Translations under genes and position numbers: made by a program
The notes under the pieces: generated by a model
What the model was told of the DNA's origin: nothing
The model's database searches: none
What the model saw: only the letters and a program-made list of their open reading frames with translations
Shown: positions 30,916 through 42,056 of the stretch, piece after piece
Layout of the letters: each line of letters begins with the position of its first letter
Position numbering within the stretch: the stretch's first letter is position 1
Origin: Diploptera punctata
Lineage: Eukaryota > Arthropoda > Insecta > Blattodea > Blaberidae
DNA length: 64,000 nucleotides
Assembly: GCA_030220185.1 (NCBI GenBank)
Contig: JASPKZ010007546.1
Span: 639,501-703,500, forward strand
Direction of reading: 5' to 3'

Positions 30916-31237
30916 AGTTATGTGCAATATTTTAGCCGCCTGTCGTTGCTAATTTTTACGTTAGTCCTATATCATGAAGGATAAATATCAATTTACAACA
31001 AAAACTCAACTGAGGGTTCTTACTTTATTAATATTTAATTTTTAGAGACGCAATATATTTAATAGGATGATCCTTTCTGTCATATTATAGAGAGACTTAT
31101 TAAGGAAGCCAACAATTCGAGCATATCATCTCCATATATTTCCAGCCTTTTTACAATTTTTAAACTAAATGTTCTAGAATTGGTATTTATCAAGCTCAAA
31201 TGCATTACTCAAAATATCCTTAATTTAACGTTTACTT

Positions 31238-32185
31238 ACTCTTACTTACTCACTGGCACTATCGAACCCGTAGGTTCATGGCCGCGCGGACATAAGCTCT
31301 CCATACATCCCTATCCTGATCTAATGCTTTCCAATCATTCCCTGTATAATCTACTTCCCTCAAATAATAGTTAATGTTATTCTCCCACCTCATTCTTGGT
31401 CTACCAACTGGGCGTTTTCCCTCTGGTTTTCCTACAAGAAGCTTCCATGCACATCTTTCATTCCCCATACGTGCAACATGTCCTGCCCATCACAGTCTAC
31501 GAGACTTAACTGTTCTTATTATATCTGGCTTCCCATAAAGTCCAAGTAGTTCATTGTTATGAAGTCTTCTCCATTCACCTGTCTGTACATCTCTCTTTGG
31601 TCTAAACATTTTCCTAAGTACTTTATTCTCAAATACTTATAATCTCCTTTCCTTCCTTAAAGTAGTAGTAGTAGTAGTAGGACTTTATTAGACAAAAAGT
31701 AAGATATTTACAATATTATTTACAAATATGGGTCGCACGGGCAGTAAGCCGTACGTGCTGTTGACAGTCCGTTACAATAAAGTAATAATTGGTACTAGTG
31801 TAAAGAAAAATAGACAAAAAACAGCAATAACATTACAATTACATAAAGAAAACACAATAAAAATATTACAATTAAATTAAGAGTCCATGTTTCACATCCA
31901 TATAATATAACTGGTAGAGTAATAGTTTTATATATTTTCAGTTTTACGTTTTTTGAAAGGAGTTGGGACATCAAGAGTCTCTGCAATGCATAATAGCACG
32001 CATTTCCAAAATTGAGCCTATGTTTAATTTCTTTGTGCATCTCATTCCTATTTGTGATTATTGTTCCTAGGTATTTGCATTCAGACACTTCCTCAAAATT
32101 TCCCTCATTTGTCCTTAGCTGTCCATTTCCATTATATAATGCATTTCTACGTGTGACCATATATTTAGTTTTATTGATAATACAA
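31238..32185 (-). mobile_element. LINE-R relic, minus strand, split by an insertion
   Basis: The minus strand reads KYMVTRRNALYNGNG, KYLGTIITNRNEMHKE, then YGCETWTL at 31880, breaks, and resumes with the GGAGATTA-AAGTATTTGAG region to GNDWKALDQDRDVWRAYV and the stop near 31259. Tail GTGAGTAAGTAAGAGTAAGT at 31228-31250. The piece upstream of 32185 is missing. Confidence 0.85.
31664..31878 (-). mobile_element. 5'-truncated retroposon with AATAAA and (CTA)n tail
   Basis: On the minus strand the insert ends TGTCTAATAAAGTCCTACTA with five to six CTA units next to the LINE-R sequence. A GC-rich hairpin-forming stretch (GCACGTACGGCTTACTGCCC) lies in the middle. A 7-of-8 duplication (TTAAA-TA) may flank it. 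Parent family unknown. Confidence 0.6.
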
Positions 32186-32199
32186 CACAATTGTGGCAT

Positions 32200-32494
32200 C
32201 TTTCTTAATTAGTTGCCAATTATGCCCAAGGGTTTCTCAGAACTTAAAGAGTACATTGAAGCTCTTATATTCGTCATTGACTTATATTGATTTTTTTTAT
32301 TTTTCAAAACACAATTTGAAGTTTACCCCATAACTATAGACACCATTAGATCTGAGCAACATGTGATGTACAATGTTTTATTTATCCTTCGTCATAGTCG
32401 CCTACATGTGACATTTAGAGAATTTTTTGGGACAATTAACGTAAATAATATACTACTGTACGTTCTATAGGACCGAAGCTTAAAATAAGGGCTC
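32200..32494. other. No gene seen
   Basis: No feature supported. Confidence 0.4.
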
Positions 32495-33112
32495 GGTGCA
32501 CTAAACAAGTAGCTTTTTTGACGCTTAATTGGCTTACGCTGCCTAAACCGTAACAAATAGGCCTACATCAAATTAATGTAGACAGAATTGAATATGTCAT
32601 AAAACTCTTCAGAAAAAATGCACCTGTAACATACGTCTATCTTTTACGGATAACTCACAATAACCATTTTAATCTTCCTCAGCTCATTGATGCCAATAAC
32701 ATCGGGATAAGTAGATTCATCACAGGATATCTAAAATAATTATTATATAAATGTTATAATTATTTTTCGTTTTGCTTATTTTTAGAATAGAATAGATTTA
32801 TTTAGCCCGGTGGAGTTAAGACCATGTGGTCTTCTCTTCCACCCACGAGGACAAACATATGTAACATGTAATAAAAACAGTTACAATAATAGTAGGCCCT
32901 ACTTAAAAGACAATTAATTATCTCGTCAAACTGAACAATAATGAAAATAATGTCTAATAATACAATAAAATTAAATACAATTAAAATTAAACCAATGAAT
33001 AAATGTATACACAAAGGAATAACAGCTCGAATCTACTATACATAAACAAGTAAACATAAAAACACATTTAATTTATTTAGGCGTAGCAGTGAACATCGTG
33101 TATTACCTAGTT
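32495..33112 (-). mobile_element. Element X copy, split by a LINE tail
   Basis: 32495-32784 matches the Element X block GACGCTTAA-TGGCTTACGCT, CCTAAACC-TAACAAATA, GGATAACTCACAATAACCAT. 33050-33112 carries the other end TTATTTAGGCGTAGCAG to TACCTAGTTAT. The insert between is a LINE 3' end. Confidence 0.7.
32785..33050 (-). mobile_element. LINE stem-loop-tail fragment inserted in Element X
   Basis: On the minus strand it ends GGTGGAAGAGAAGACCACAT, GGTCTTAACTCCACCGGG, CTAAATAAATC and TATTCTATTC. The stem AAGACC/GGTCTT differs from the AAGGCC/GGCCTT of other copies by paired changes. No coding part. Confidence 0.65.
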
Positions 33113-33339
33113 ATCGAAATAAAAATGAGCTATTTATCTAGAATATACATCCCGGAATTCATCATTAAATAGATCAAGGAGAGAAATATACATGGCGTGT
33201 TGCAGACTTCACAAGGATAAACAACGTCATGGAGCGGAGAAACCAAACTACTGACAAGCGTTTCATCTACAATCCCGCTTTAATTATCGTGAAATAATTC
33301 ACTTGCTGTAATACATCGGTGTAGAGAGCAGCCTCCGTT

Positions 33340-33600
33340 GTAGTGTAATTAAAATATACGTTAATATTCTGTGTAATGTTATTTAATTGAAAGAGTGATT
33401 TCTGTAGACCATCTTCTGGGCTAGATATTAGAACTTTGTCGTCTGCAAAAAGGAAGGTGTCTAAGATCTTATTTCTTATTTTGAAATGTGAGTCCAAATT
33501 TACCTGCCAATTATATATGATATCGTCAATATAAATATTAAAAAGGGAGGATAAAAGCGGACTTCACTGTCTTAATCCTCTATTTATTGCCAATAAATTT
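33340..33600 (-). pseudogene. LINE-P RT fragment (palm)
   Basis: The minus strand gives GLRQ-stop-SPLLSSLFNIYIDDI, then LFADDKVLISSPEDGLQKSL with the catalytic ADD. One stop replaces the usual Gly. Nothing of the rest remains, and the next LINE piece at 33755 lies on the opposite strand. Confidence 0.7.
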
Positions 33601-33754
33601 ATCAATAAGTAAAACGAAAATCTTAGCTATTAAAGGATCAGATACCGTAAGATCTTAAATAATTCTGGAGGGGAAACCCATTCAACAAGTGAACCTGAGT
33701 TATGAAATATCCTGTTTTAAAATTGAAGTTTTTTAAAGAAAATTAATAAATTTA

Positions 33755-34195
33755 ATTATATATGTGGCACAATTAAAATAATATTTAAAAACACAAGAAC
33801 GGAAACAAAACTAAAATTTTATAAAGCAGTGACAGTCCCCTTACTATTGTATGGTAGTGAATTTTGGGTTTTAACTAAAACAGAAGAGAAGATCATAGAA
33901 GCAGCTGAAATGAGATTTCTGAGACGTGTGGCTTAATGCAAACTCCTAGATAAAATAAGTGAAGTTATTAGAAATGACCTAATATTTTTAAACTTTCAGA
34001 TAAAATAAAATAGCCTAGAAAAAACTGGAAAGAACATTTTCAAATAATGAAAGATGAAAGCATACCAAAAATTATGCTTAATTACAAACCAAAAGAGACA
34101 GGAATGTTGGTAGACCAAAAAAGAGATGGATTCAACTTTTTAAATGAGAATCTATGAGACCGGAACAAGCCACATGGGCTTAATCTATGATTGTT
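33755..34195 (+). pseudogene. LINE-P C-terminal fragment
   Basis: CGTIKIIFKNTRTETKLKFY, PLLLYGSEFWVL, AAEMRFLRRVA then a stop, with ECW-type remains near 34110 in another frame and a TGATGATTATGA tail at 34190. Several stops and indels. With 33340-33600 in opposite orientation it may be one LINE with a 5' inversion (twin priming). Confidence 0.7.
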
Positions 34196-34214
34196 GATGA
34201 TTATGACGTTAATA

Positions 34215-34218
34215 TTTA

Positions 34219-34279
<61 letters not shown>

Positions 34280-34302
34280 TGTGTGTGTGTGTGTTGTGTG
34301 TG
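34215..34302. repeat. (TA)n(TG)n microsatellite
   Basis: About 12 TA then about 30 TG units with two interruptions; the ORFs on both strands are low-complexity artefacts. Confidence 0.95.
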
Positions 34303-34705
34303 TGTTTGTCATTCTCCTCCTAAACGACTGGACCTATTTCGATGACATTTTGTGTGCGTCTGATTGGGTTCTTCGATGATTTAGATTCACAATTGGACCC
34401 TCTAAAACCATTAGGTGTAGGAGTTCACCTGAAGTAAAAATTTAAAAATCGCTCTTGCTATCACATTTTTCGATACTTTACATCGAAACTCAGGATATCC
34501 TATTAAAATAAACAGAGGTAGGTATTATGAAAAAATGGGCGCGAAATCCGACAATTAGAAGTGGAGTTTTACCTGAAATCCGAAATTAAAAACTGATTAG
34601 CAGCCGCCATGTTTGGTTCGTCTCAGCGTATACCATACAATTTAATTAACCTTTAATATTTCATTTATTTAGACGTAGCAACGCATGTCGGGTATTAACT
34701 AGTTA
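34303..34705. mobile_element. Non-autonomous element with Element X-like end
   Basis: ATTTATTTAGACGTAGCAAC ... TATTAACTAGTTA at 34660-34705 matches the CTAGTTA-type end of Element X on the minus strand, while the body (CCTCCTAAACGACTGGACCT, GCAGCCGCCATG) differs. It is probably a related family. Confidence 0.45.
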
Positions 34706-34809
34706 TGTATGTATATTAAACAGTAAAACCCTACCAACCTATTTATTTAATAAAAATAGTTTTAAGATTTGTCAGTATATTTTCCTAATGCCTTGTATAA
34801 TAAGCAATA

Positions 34810-35790
34810 GATTAATTCATTATAGTTTATTAATTTCTTTGTATCTTTTTCTTCTTTCCTTTTTATGTATAGTAGATTCGAGCTGTTATTCCTTTCCGTA
34901 TACATTCTCTCATTAGTTTAATTTTAATTGTATTTAATTGTATTGTTTTATTAAACAATATAATCATTATTATTCAATTTCACAGACTATTTAACTCATG
35001 CCCCAAATGGGAGTCAATGACCAATCACGTTTCAATGATTTCTGTATTACAACCAATCAGAGACGTGTTTCACGAAATAATTATCAACGTTAGGATTATC
35101 ATATATTAAGCAAAGCTCCTCCTTTTTAATATTCTGAACAGGTCTGACCGTTATTTTGCAGTGACTGAGCCTATAACAAATACGGCTACCAGATTGTATA
35201 TAATAGTGCTTACATGTCAACATTTGTAGCAATTGATTATACCACCAAAAAAAGAAACCACTGTTTGCACTTTCTTAAATGTATACGACATCAAAAATGA
35301 ATTAATATACAGATTGATGTGTTTCATTTTTTCTCCACTAGAGAGCATTCTTACAATATTGCGTTCCTTTGGCAATAAATAGTATGATCTGGTTGCAGTG
35401 ATAAACAAAAGAAGCAGTAGAAGCGTAGGCTACCTATCGTTTCTCATTAGTTTTCAAACATCACCGTTTACTTTAAATATAAAAATATTTTTAAATAACT
35501 GTAGTTAAATAATGATTTGTGAGTAAACAGCTTTATTTTATTCGTTAAATAGTCCTAACAAATGCCACTCTTGATTTCCAAATTCTCTAGATAAATTCAC
35601 TCCTCACTTCGTGAGTCGTGAATTTATCGATAATTTGGAAATCACTCGTGGCATTACTTATGATAATTAATTGTTTAGTATGTACTATTACTGTAATTTT
35701 TTGTATTTATATGTAACATATGTTTGTCCTGGCTAGTGCAACAGAAGGCCACATGGCCTTAACTCCTCCAGGCTAAATAAATCTATTCTA
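34810..35790 (+). mobile_element. LINE 3' UTR and tail, split by MITE-1 copy 3
   Basis: 34810-34984 and 35664-35790 together are colinear with 13925-14340. The tail CTGGCTAGTGCAACAGAAGG, CCACATGGCCTTAACTCC, CTCCAGGCTAAATAAATC is at 35729-35782. No coding part. Confidence 0.7.
34985..35663 (+). mobile_element. MITE-1 copy 3
   Basis: GACTATTTAACTCATGCCCC to GGCATTACTTATGA, 679 bp, with the hairpin at 35562-35656. It interrupts a LINE 3' UTR and is therefore younger than it. Confidence 0.85.
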
Positions 35791-36164
35791 TTCTAATTAC
35801 ACATAACCGCGAAATCATGAATAACTGGGTTCTGTATATATATATATATATATATATACGTACTTTGTACCGTAAGTTAGAAATTAGTTTAAGTAAAAAA
35901 ATGAAAAATTGTAATTTTTGTCAAATTTCAATGTCCTCTTTCGTTTTCCCAGAAGTAATCCAAGATGTAAAGCACACAGTATATAATTTAGGAGAATATT
36001 GTAGAGACGGTTTATTATTGACATAATTCTGCGGCGTCAATAAACACGTACACTGACCCACATTTAACCGCGGGTTGGGGTGGTAAAATCTTGCGTGATA
36101 TTCGTTGTATTAACGCGACCTCTATGTTGTCATCTCTTTCACTCAATATCAGATCATGGATCAG
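35664..36164. other. LINE tail, then no gene
   Basis: 35664-35790 belongs to the split LINE 3' end. (TA)n lies at 35837-35859. The 69-codon frame at 35817-36026 has no domain. Confidence 0.45.
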
Positions 36165-36770
36165 TCCACCGCTGTGGTCTCGAGGTAGCGTGCTGCCTTG
36201 TCACACAGCGGCCCGTGTTCGATCCCTGGTCGAGACAAGTTTCCTGGATAAAGTTTTCTGGGTTTTTTCCTCACTTATAAAAAAGTGAGGAAACTGTAAG
36301 ACCCAAACGGAGACCCCGAATATTGTATGGTTTTTTTTTCATTTACACTGTTTTTTCTTCTTGTTTTTACTTTTTGTGTTTTACCTTTCTGTTAACTTTC
36401 GTTTAGTCTTACATATAGACAAAAAGACAGGACACACAGCCAGACCCAAGGTGGAGATTTAAAATCCCCCACCCCGCCGGGAATCGTACCCGGGTCACCG
36501 GAGTGGAAGGTAGGGACTCTACCGACCACGCCGCGGCGACGGACGTCATCATAATCATCATTCATAATCGCCTTAGATTACGTTTAGTATTAAGGGCACT
36601 CCTGGCACACCACTATCATTATCAATAGCCATCATATTATCGGGCAGCCGTAACCCCACCTTTAAGGCGCTCCAACCTCAGAAGTGGGTTAGAATTACGC
36701 CAATGCTAGGCGAAAGCACCAGAAATGTCGAAATGATAAACTGGGGCATTGAATAAAAAAAATTATAGAT
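36165..36770 (+). mobile_element. SINE-A, split by SINE-G
   Basis: Head GTCCACCGCTGTGGTCTCGA and body to CCCCGAATATTGTATGG (36330); A-type 3' half from 36542 (CATCATAATCATCATTCATA) to GGGGCATTGAATAAAAAAA (36765). Confidence 0.8.
36331..36541 (-). mobile_element. SINE-G inside SINE-A
   Basis: Minus-strand head GTCGCCGCGGCGTGGTCGGT with box B GGGTACGATTCCCGGCGG, then GGGGGATTTTAAATCTCCAC and a T/A-rich 3' end reading AAAAAAAAACC next to the junction. About 211 bp. No clear target duplication. Confidence 0.7.
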
Positions 36771-37505
36771 GAAGTATGGGAGCTCATATTAAATTCAAAA
36801 CTGGTAACTAATTAATTTCACTTAAATAAAATACATTAATTACTTATATTTGTGCAGTTTAGGATTTCACTGCTTAAAATTAAATTCAAATATACAGGCT
36901 GTTCCAATAAAAGTGCACATACAGTTGTGAATAGTCTTTTGTTTGTTCGAAATTCTTAATTTCATTGCGGCCGGTCCTGGTGGACTAGTGATTCCATCCT
37001 TGTCTCTTCTTCCGAGGTATGCGGGTTCAAACACGGGCGAAAAATCCTGAATATTGGTTCCTTCTGAATGGAAGTAAAACTTGGATCGCTCAACATATTG
37101 TATCGGCTTCTAAACGTCCAGACTTGAATACTGACGCTAATTATCTGAGGCATTGAAAAGCGTCGATAAATATTGCGAACTGAACCTGTTCATTCACAAT
37201 GAAAATACAAATACGTTTTATTGTCTTCAAAATACTTCAGTGCTGGTCTTCTATTCCCACGGTAAAACAAAACCTTCAAATCAATCAAAAGTCATCTTCC
37301 ATAGGACATTATTTTGTACTAACTGAGCAAAAATGAGTGAAATGAACGGTATTTGTCCTGACGAAAGTTGTAAAAAATTATTTACTTAAATTGTTTACTT
37401 TTTTTCTATGATATCCAGGATAAAATAAATTATTAAATCCGCAAAGGAGAAAATGTTCTTGCTCGGCCACTTATTTACATAAATCCCGTTCATTTTTTAT
37501 CAATC
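36771..37505. other. One SINE-D-like head, otherwise no gene
   Basis: 36968-37040 has CCTGGTGGACTAGTGATTCC and GCGGGTTCAAACACGGGC, the SINE-D head order; the body is not recognisable beyond 37080. Remainder AT-rich. Confidence 0.5.
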
Positions 37506-37753
37506 ACTTGCTTATAACCGGCGTGCGCTGCCACGCCTAAATAAATGAAAATTAATGTGTTTTTATGTTTAGTTGAATAAGTATATAGAAAAATAATTAT
37601 AAATTTATATTTTTAGATAACCTACCCCGTGCTAATTACCCGGCGTTGCCCGGGAATCTATTCATCCCGATCCTCTTGGCATAAATGAGCTGAAAGACGA
37701 AAATTAATGTACTTCTTACGATTAATTGAATAAGTAAAACGAAAAAAATATAA

Positions 37754-37793
<40 letters not shown>

Positions 37794-38333
37794 TAATTAT
37801 TTTAAGATTCCCCGTACTGATTAACCGGTTTTGCCCGGGAATCTACTTTTCTCGATCTTCTTGGCATAAATGAGCTAAACGACAAAATTCGTTATTGTGA
37901 GTTAACCGTAAAAGAATACCCTTCATGTGCTGCTATGCTTGCACAGGAATCTACGTACTTGTCTCGATCTTCTTGGCATCAATGAAAGACATAAATGGTT
38001 ATTATCCGTAAGAGATAAACATGTGCTGTCGCGGACTTTTTTGTAGAGCTTTTTGAGATATTCAATTCTGTGTACATTAATGTTGTGTATTTGTTATGGT
38101 TTAGGCAGCGTAAACCATTTAAACGTCCAAAGAGCTACTTTTTTCACGTTTTCCACTACAAAGGACGATTTTTAAGAGTGTAGGAATTGAGTATCACAAC
38201 TCTCTTATAGCCTATGTTCATCCCGGGAATCTCCTGAACATTTTGCTGAAAGCCCCATCACAATCGGATCAACGGTATGGCCGCGCATAAAGTACGAACA
38301 AACAAACAAAAAATTAATTTATATATATTAGAT
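37506..38333 (+). mobile_element. Element X copy
   Basis: ACTTGCTTATAACCGGCGTG to ATATATATTAGAT. Carries two to three internal subrepeats with CCGGGAATCTA and TCTTGGCATAAATGAGCT, a (TA)n expansion at 37757-37791, and the conserved right block (CATCCCGGGAATCTCCTG, CGCATAAAGTACGAACAAAC). Confidence 0.8.
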
Positions 38334-38402
38334 TACTCTAATAATATTTGAATATGTGTGTTAATAAATATAATATACATATCATAATTTGATCTTTTAT
38401 TA

Positions 38403-39497
38403 GGGGAAGAACAAAATGGTTTTCGTAAGGGAAGATCCTGTGCCGATGGTTATTTCACCTTAAAACTTCTTATCGAAAAGCGCAAAGAATTCAATAAAGA
38501 ACTACATATAGCGTTTATAGATTTCATCAAAGCATTTGATCGAGTTGACAGACAAAAACTTTTAGATATCTTAACTGATGATGGAACACCAAACCAACTG
38601 ATCCAAACAATTTTTAATCTGTATAAAAATAACATCATAGCAGTACAAATAGGAACAGATTTGTCAGATTGGAAACATATAAATTGCGGAGTCAGACAAG
38701 GATGCCCTCTATCACCACTTCTATTTAATGTATACATTAATGATATCATCAGACACTGGAGATTGACAGTTCATGGTAATATTCCTCTCAAGACACACAA
38801 TTTTAGACACACTCTTATTGCAGATGATCAGGCTCTTTTCGGCAATAATGAAGATGAATTACAATATTCCACTCATCATCTTAATATAATAGCCCAACGA
38901 TTTAACATGGAAATATCAACAACAAAATCTAACGTTATGGCCTTTCAAGGGAAATTCCCAGTAAGAAGTAAAATTTGTATTCAGAATTCAATATTAGAGC
39001 AAGTTAATTGATTTAAATACTTAGGATATAATCTAACTTATAATGAGGAATGTGATATATCCTTTAAAATACAAAACTATAATAAAGCTTTAAGAATTAT
39101 CAACCAAGTTTTTAAACCATCAAAAGTGCAGAGACACACAAGAATGAAAATCTATAAAATTCTCGCTAGACCCATAATCTGTTATGGCAGTGAAGCTTGG
39201 GCCATCAGAACTCAGGATGATCGTCATATTACAGCCACGGAGATGAAATTTCTGCGACGAACTGCAGGTTATAGCCTTCTAGACCACCAAAGAAATTCAA
39301 CAATAGCCAGAGAGTTAAACATCGTACCTATATCTGAATACCTCCAAGAATATAGAAACAATTGGCTAGCCCATATTCAGCGCATGGATCGTCACAGAAT
39401 ACCAAAACAAATTCTTCACTACATTCCTCGAGGCAGAACATCTGTGGGTCGACCTTTTCGGAGATGGCGGGAGACCGTAACGGGCCACTGGGCCTAA
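38403..39497 (+). pseudogene. LINE-P reverse transcriptase, one internal stop
   Basis: A 365-codon frame in a single register: FRKGRSCADG, HIAFIDFIKAFDRVD (first Asp), GVRQGCPLSPLLF, LIADDQALF at the catalytic site, AFQGKFPVRSK, then TGA at 39009-39011 just before FKYLGYNL, and on through GSEAWAIRTQ, RRTAGYSLLD, GRTSVGRPFRRWRE to a natural stop at 39497. The usual Tyr or Phe before ADD is Ile here. One nonsense change in over 1 kb points to a recent copy. No endonuclease. Confidence 0.85.
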
Positions 39498-39530
39498 TAC
39501 TTGAAAGGACGATGATGATGATGATGATTA
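38403..39530 (+). mobile_element. LINE-P, RT to (GAT)n tail
   Basis: 5'-truncated at RT motif 2 (GEEQNGFRKGRS) and running to GGGCCTAATACTTGAAAGG and (GAT)6 at 39511-39529. Confidence 0.9.
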
Positions 39531-40840
39531 ATTGTTCTGCTTCAACTTGTTCTTTTTTTGGTATGTGTATGTCTGTTTTCTTTTCAGTCATAGTTTACAA
39601 CAATCTGAATTGCACAAAATGGCGATGAAATTAAAAATTAAAAACCTGAAGAACACATAAATAACATAGTAGGCAGATAATAATAAAACAAATTAGAAAT
39701 TAAACAATTCGCACCTGTTAAATTAATTTGTTCACTCCTGTACTAATAATGACCTAATTATCATTCTGTTTTAAGTAAGCAAGTTGAATTTACTAGAGGC
39801 CTTGGTATCCATTGACAACGGCATGTAATTGCTCAACTTACTTTCTTAGGGAGGAAAAGTAATTGACTTAATTAATAATGTATTTTTTTTATTTACACTA
39901 ATCCTTAAGAATTTTGTATTTTTTTTTTCATAATTAGTTTTCGACATTGCTGGTAATAGAAAATGAACCGTAGCATTGGCCGCTTCCTGTACATTACAAT
40001 TAATCATATTTGAAATTAATATGCAGTCTGAAACTGATATTTGAAATGTCCTCCATTAATTCAGACAAAAATAAACAATTGCAGTTGTTTTATCAACATT
40101 TCCATGCTATCAAATAATTGAACTCTTCAAACCAAGATATAAATTGCCACGAAATATAAAAATCGAACATAATTACTGGTATAGGAGTGAACAAAATTAT
40201 ATACTCAATTCAGGAAATAAGTGCCTTACTAATCTCGAAATTATTTGCTAGTCCTCGCTAAAGCTTGGGCTCAAACATTCCTCAACTTGTAATGCAGTCC
40301 ATATTTCTCTTGTTGCGTACATAACTATTATTGTAAATGATGTAATATTTGATCCGTATTCTGGAGTTTTCGGGCTCAAATCCTAGTGCTGTCCTAACTG
40401 AAGTTTTCTCTCGTTTTACCAATCGTCAAGCAAAATTATTGTTTAACTCTACATTACAGAACAAATTATACCAACACATTAATTTCTTTACACCGTTAAA
40501 AATATAATTAGTCAAATTGTACAGAATAAAACTGACAGAAGCAACAATAAAAACATTTAAAAAAATACCGGATATAAATCATTTATAAATATTTTCTTTT
40601 CTATGTATTCAACGATTCATCAATAAATACTATATATTTTCATTAAAAATAAATACAAGAGGTAAAGGTTGTACATAAAAATGTAATGACATCTATTTAA
40701 TGGCCAATTTAAATTAAAAAAAGTAACGTGTCATCAATTCCATATGAAGATTTACACATAGGCTATTGTTTGATGCAGTTTCTAAAACAGTGAATATGTT
40801 TTATAAAAAAGTTTTGTAAATCATATTTGTGTGAATAAAA
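39531..40840. other. No gene seen
   Basis: AT-rich throughout, no coding bias, tRNA-like box or paired repeat. A candidate stretch of unique intergenic DNA. Confidence 0.5.
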
Positions 40841-40841
40841 A

Positions 40842-41100
40842 CTCTTCTTCTTCTTCTTCTTTATCTCAATTTTATCGTTAATTTCCTACTTTTTGCATGC
40901 CACACGCCACCCTGGCCTTTCAGTGGCACGACCTGTCGGGAGAGGGATTTTAAACTGTCGACATACACATGCTTTTTTGGCCACACAAGGACATGCAGGG
41001 CCCCTCCGAATAAGAGTTCAGCTCAATGTCAGGGCCTCTTCCGAGACGTAACATACATTCACACACACAGTTATACTAAACATGGCGAATATGATCTATT
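40842..41100 (-). repeat. Unclassified GC-rich block with (GAA)n tail
   Basis: On the minus strand a GC-rich body (GGAAGAGGCCCTGACATTGA, GTGTGGCGTGTGGCATGC) ends in AAGAAGAAGAAG at 40842-40862, the layout of a retroposon with GAA tail. No tRNA-like head found. Confidence 0.4.
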
Positions 41101-41133
41101 TGCTCTAACCTCGACTTCATCATTACCCAGTGT

Positions 41134-41136
<3 letters not shown>

Positions 41137-41178
<42 letters not shown>

Positions 41179-41322
41179 ACAGATTGGTGTTTCTCATGTA
41201 ATGTATCATATGTATACTATTATTATTATTATTATTATTATATTATTATTATTATATTATTATTTATATGATTATATTATTATTATATTATATTATTATT
41301 ATATTATATTATTATTATATTA

Positions 41323-41357
<35 letters not shown>

Positions 41358-41390
41358 CATTATTATTATTACTATTATTATTAAAATTAT
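41137..41390. repeat. (TA)n then long (ATT)n microsatellites
   Basis: (TA)18 at 41137-41173, and ATT with ATATT variants at 41217-41390. ORFs here are artefacts. Confidence 0.95.
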
Positions 41391-41424
41391 GGTATAGGCA
41401 AAGAGAATGTAAAACATGAATTGA

Positions 41425-41950
41425 ATTGAATTGAATTGAGTAGCAAAATAATATCATCGTTCAATTCCACATGGTGGGATAAGCATATTTGGAAAGACAC
41501 AAAAAAATATATTGGTAAAACATTGGTGGAATCTGTTTCAATGTATGGAAGTGAGGTATGGACAATCAATAAGTACTACAAGAATAGACTAATAGCTCTA
41601 GAAATGGATTGTTTACGCAGAAGTGCCAGAAAGTCAAAATAAAAACATGTCACAAATAAGAAAATTAGAAATATAATGGAGGCAGAAGAAAGCATAATTG
41701 AAAGAATTGAAGAGAAGGAATTAAAGTGGTTAAAACATGTTTTAAGAATGGAAGATGAGCGATGGCCAAAGCAACTATATCAATGGCATCCGACCAGAAG
41801 GAGGAAGAGAGGGAGACCAAAGTTAACATGGAAGGAAAACATGAAGACATTAATGCAAACAAGAGTGCTAAACATTGAAGATGCCCAAGATCGTAGGCTT
41901 TGGAGGTTTGGCACGGGAAGACGGCAGCAGCTGTAAAAACCCGAAGATAG
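41425..41950 (+). pseudogene. C-terminal part of another APE-type LINE
   Basis: DKHIWKDTKKYIGKTLVESV, YGSEVWTINK, LEMDCLRRSARKSK then TAA, and in another register AEESIIERIEEKELKWLKHV, MEDERWPKQLYQW, RRKRGRPKLTWKENM, ending before (ATT)n at 41952. The last motif is the common LINE C-terminal GRP block. It is a lineage not otherwise present in the window. Two frames with one shift near 41640. Confidence 0.75.
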
Positions 41951-41951
<1 letters not shown>

Positions 41952-41989
<38 letters not shown>

Positions 41990-41992
41990 TAT

Positions 41993-42049
<57 letters not shown>

Positions 42050-42056
42050 TGCATTC
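41952..42056. repeat. (ATT)n then (CAT)n microsatellites
   Basis: (ATT)n is the tail of the plus-strand LINE at 41425; (CAT)n, that is (GAT)n on the minus strand, is the tail of the minus-strand LINE at 42057. The two LINEs meet tail to tail. Confidence 0.9.
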
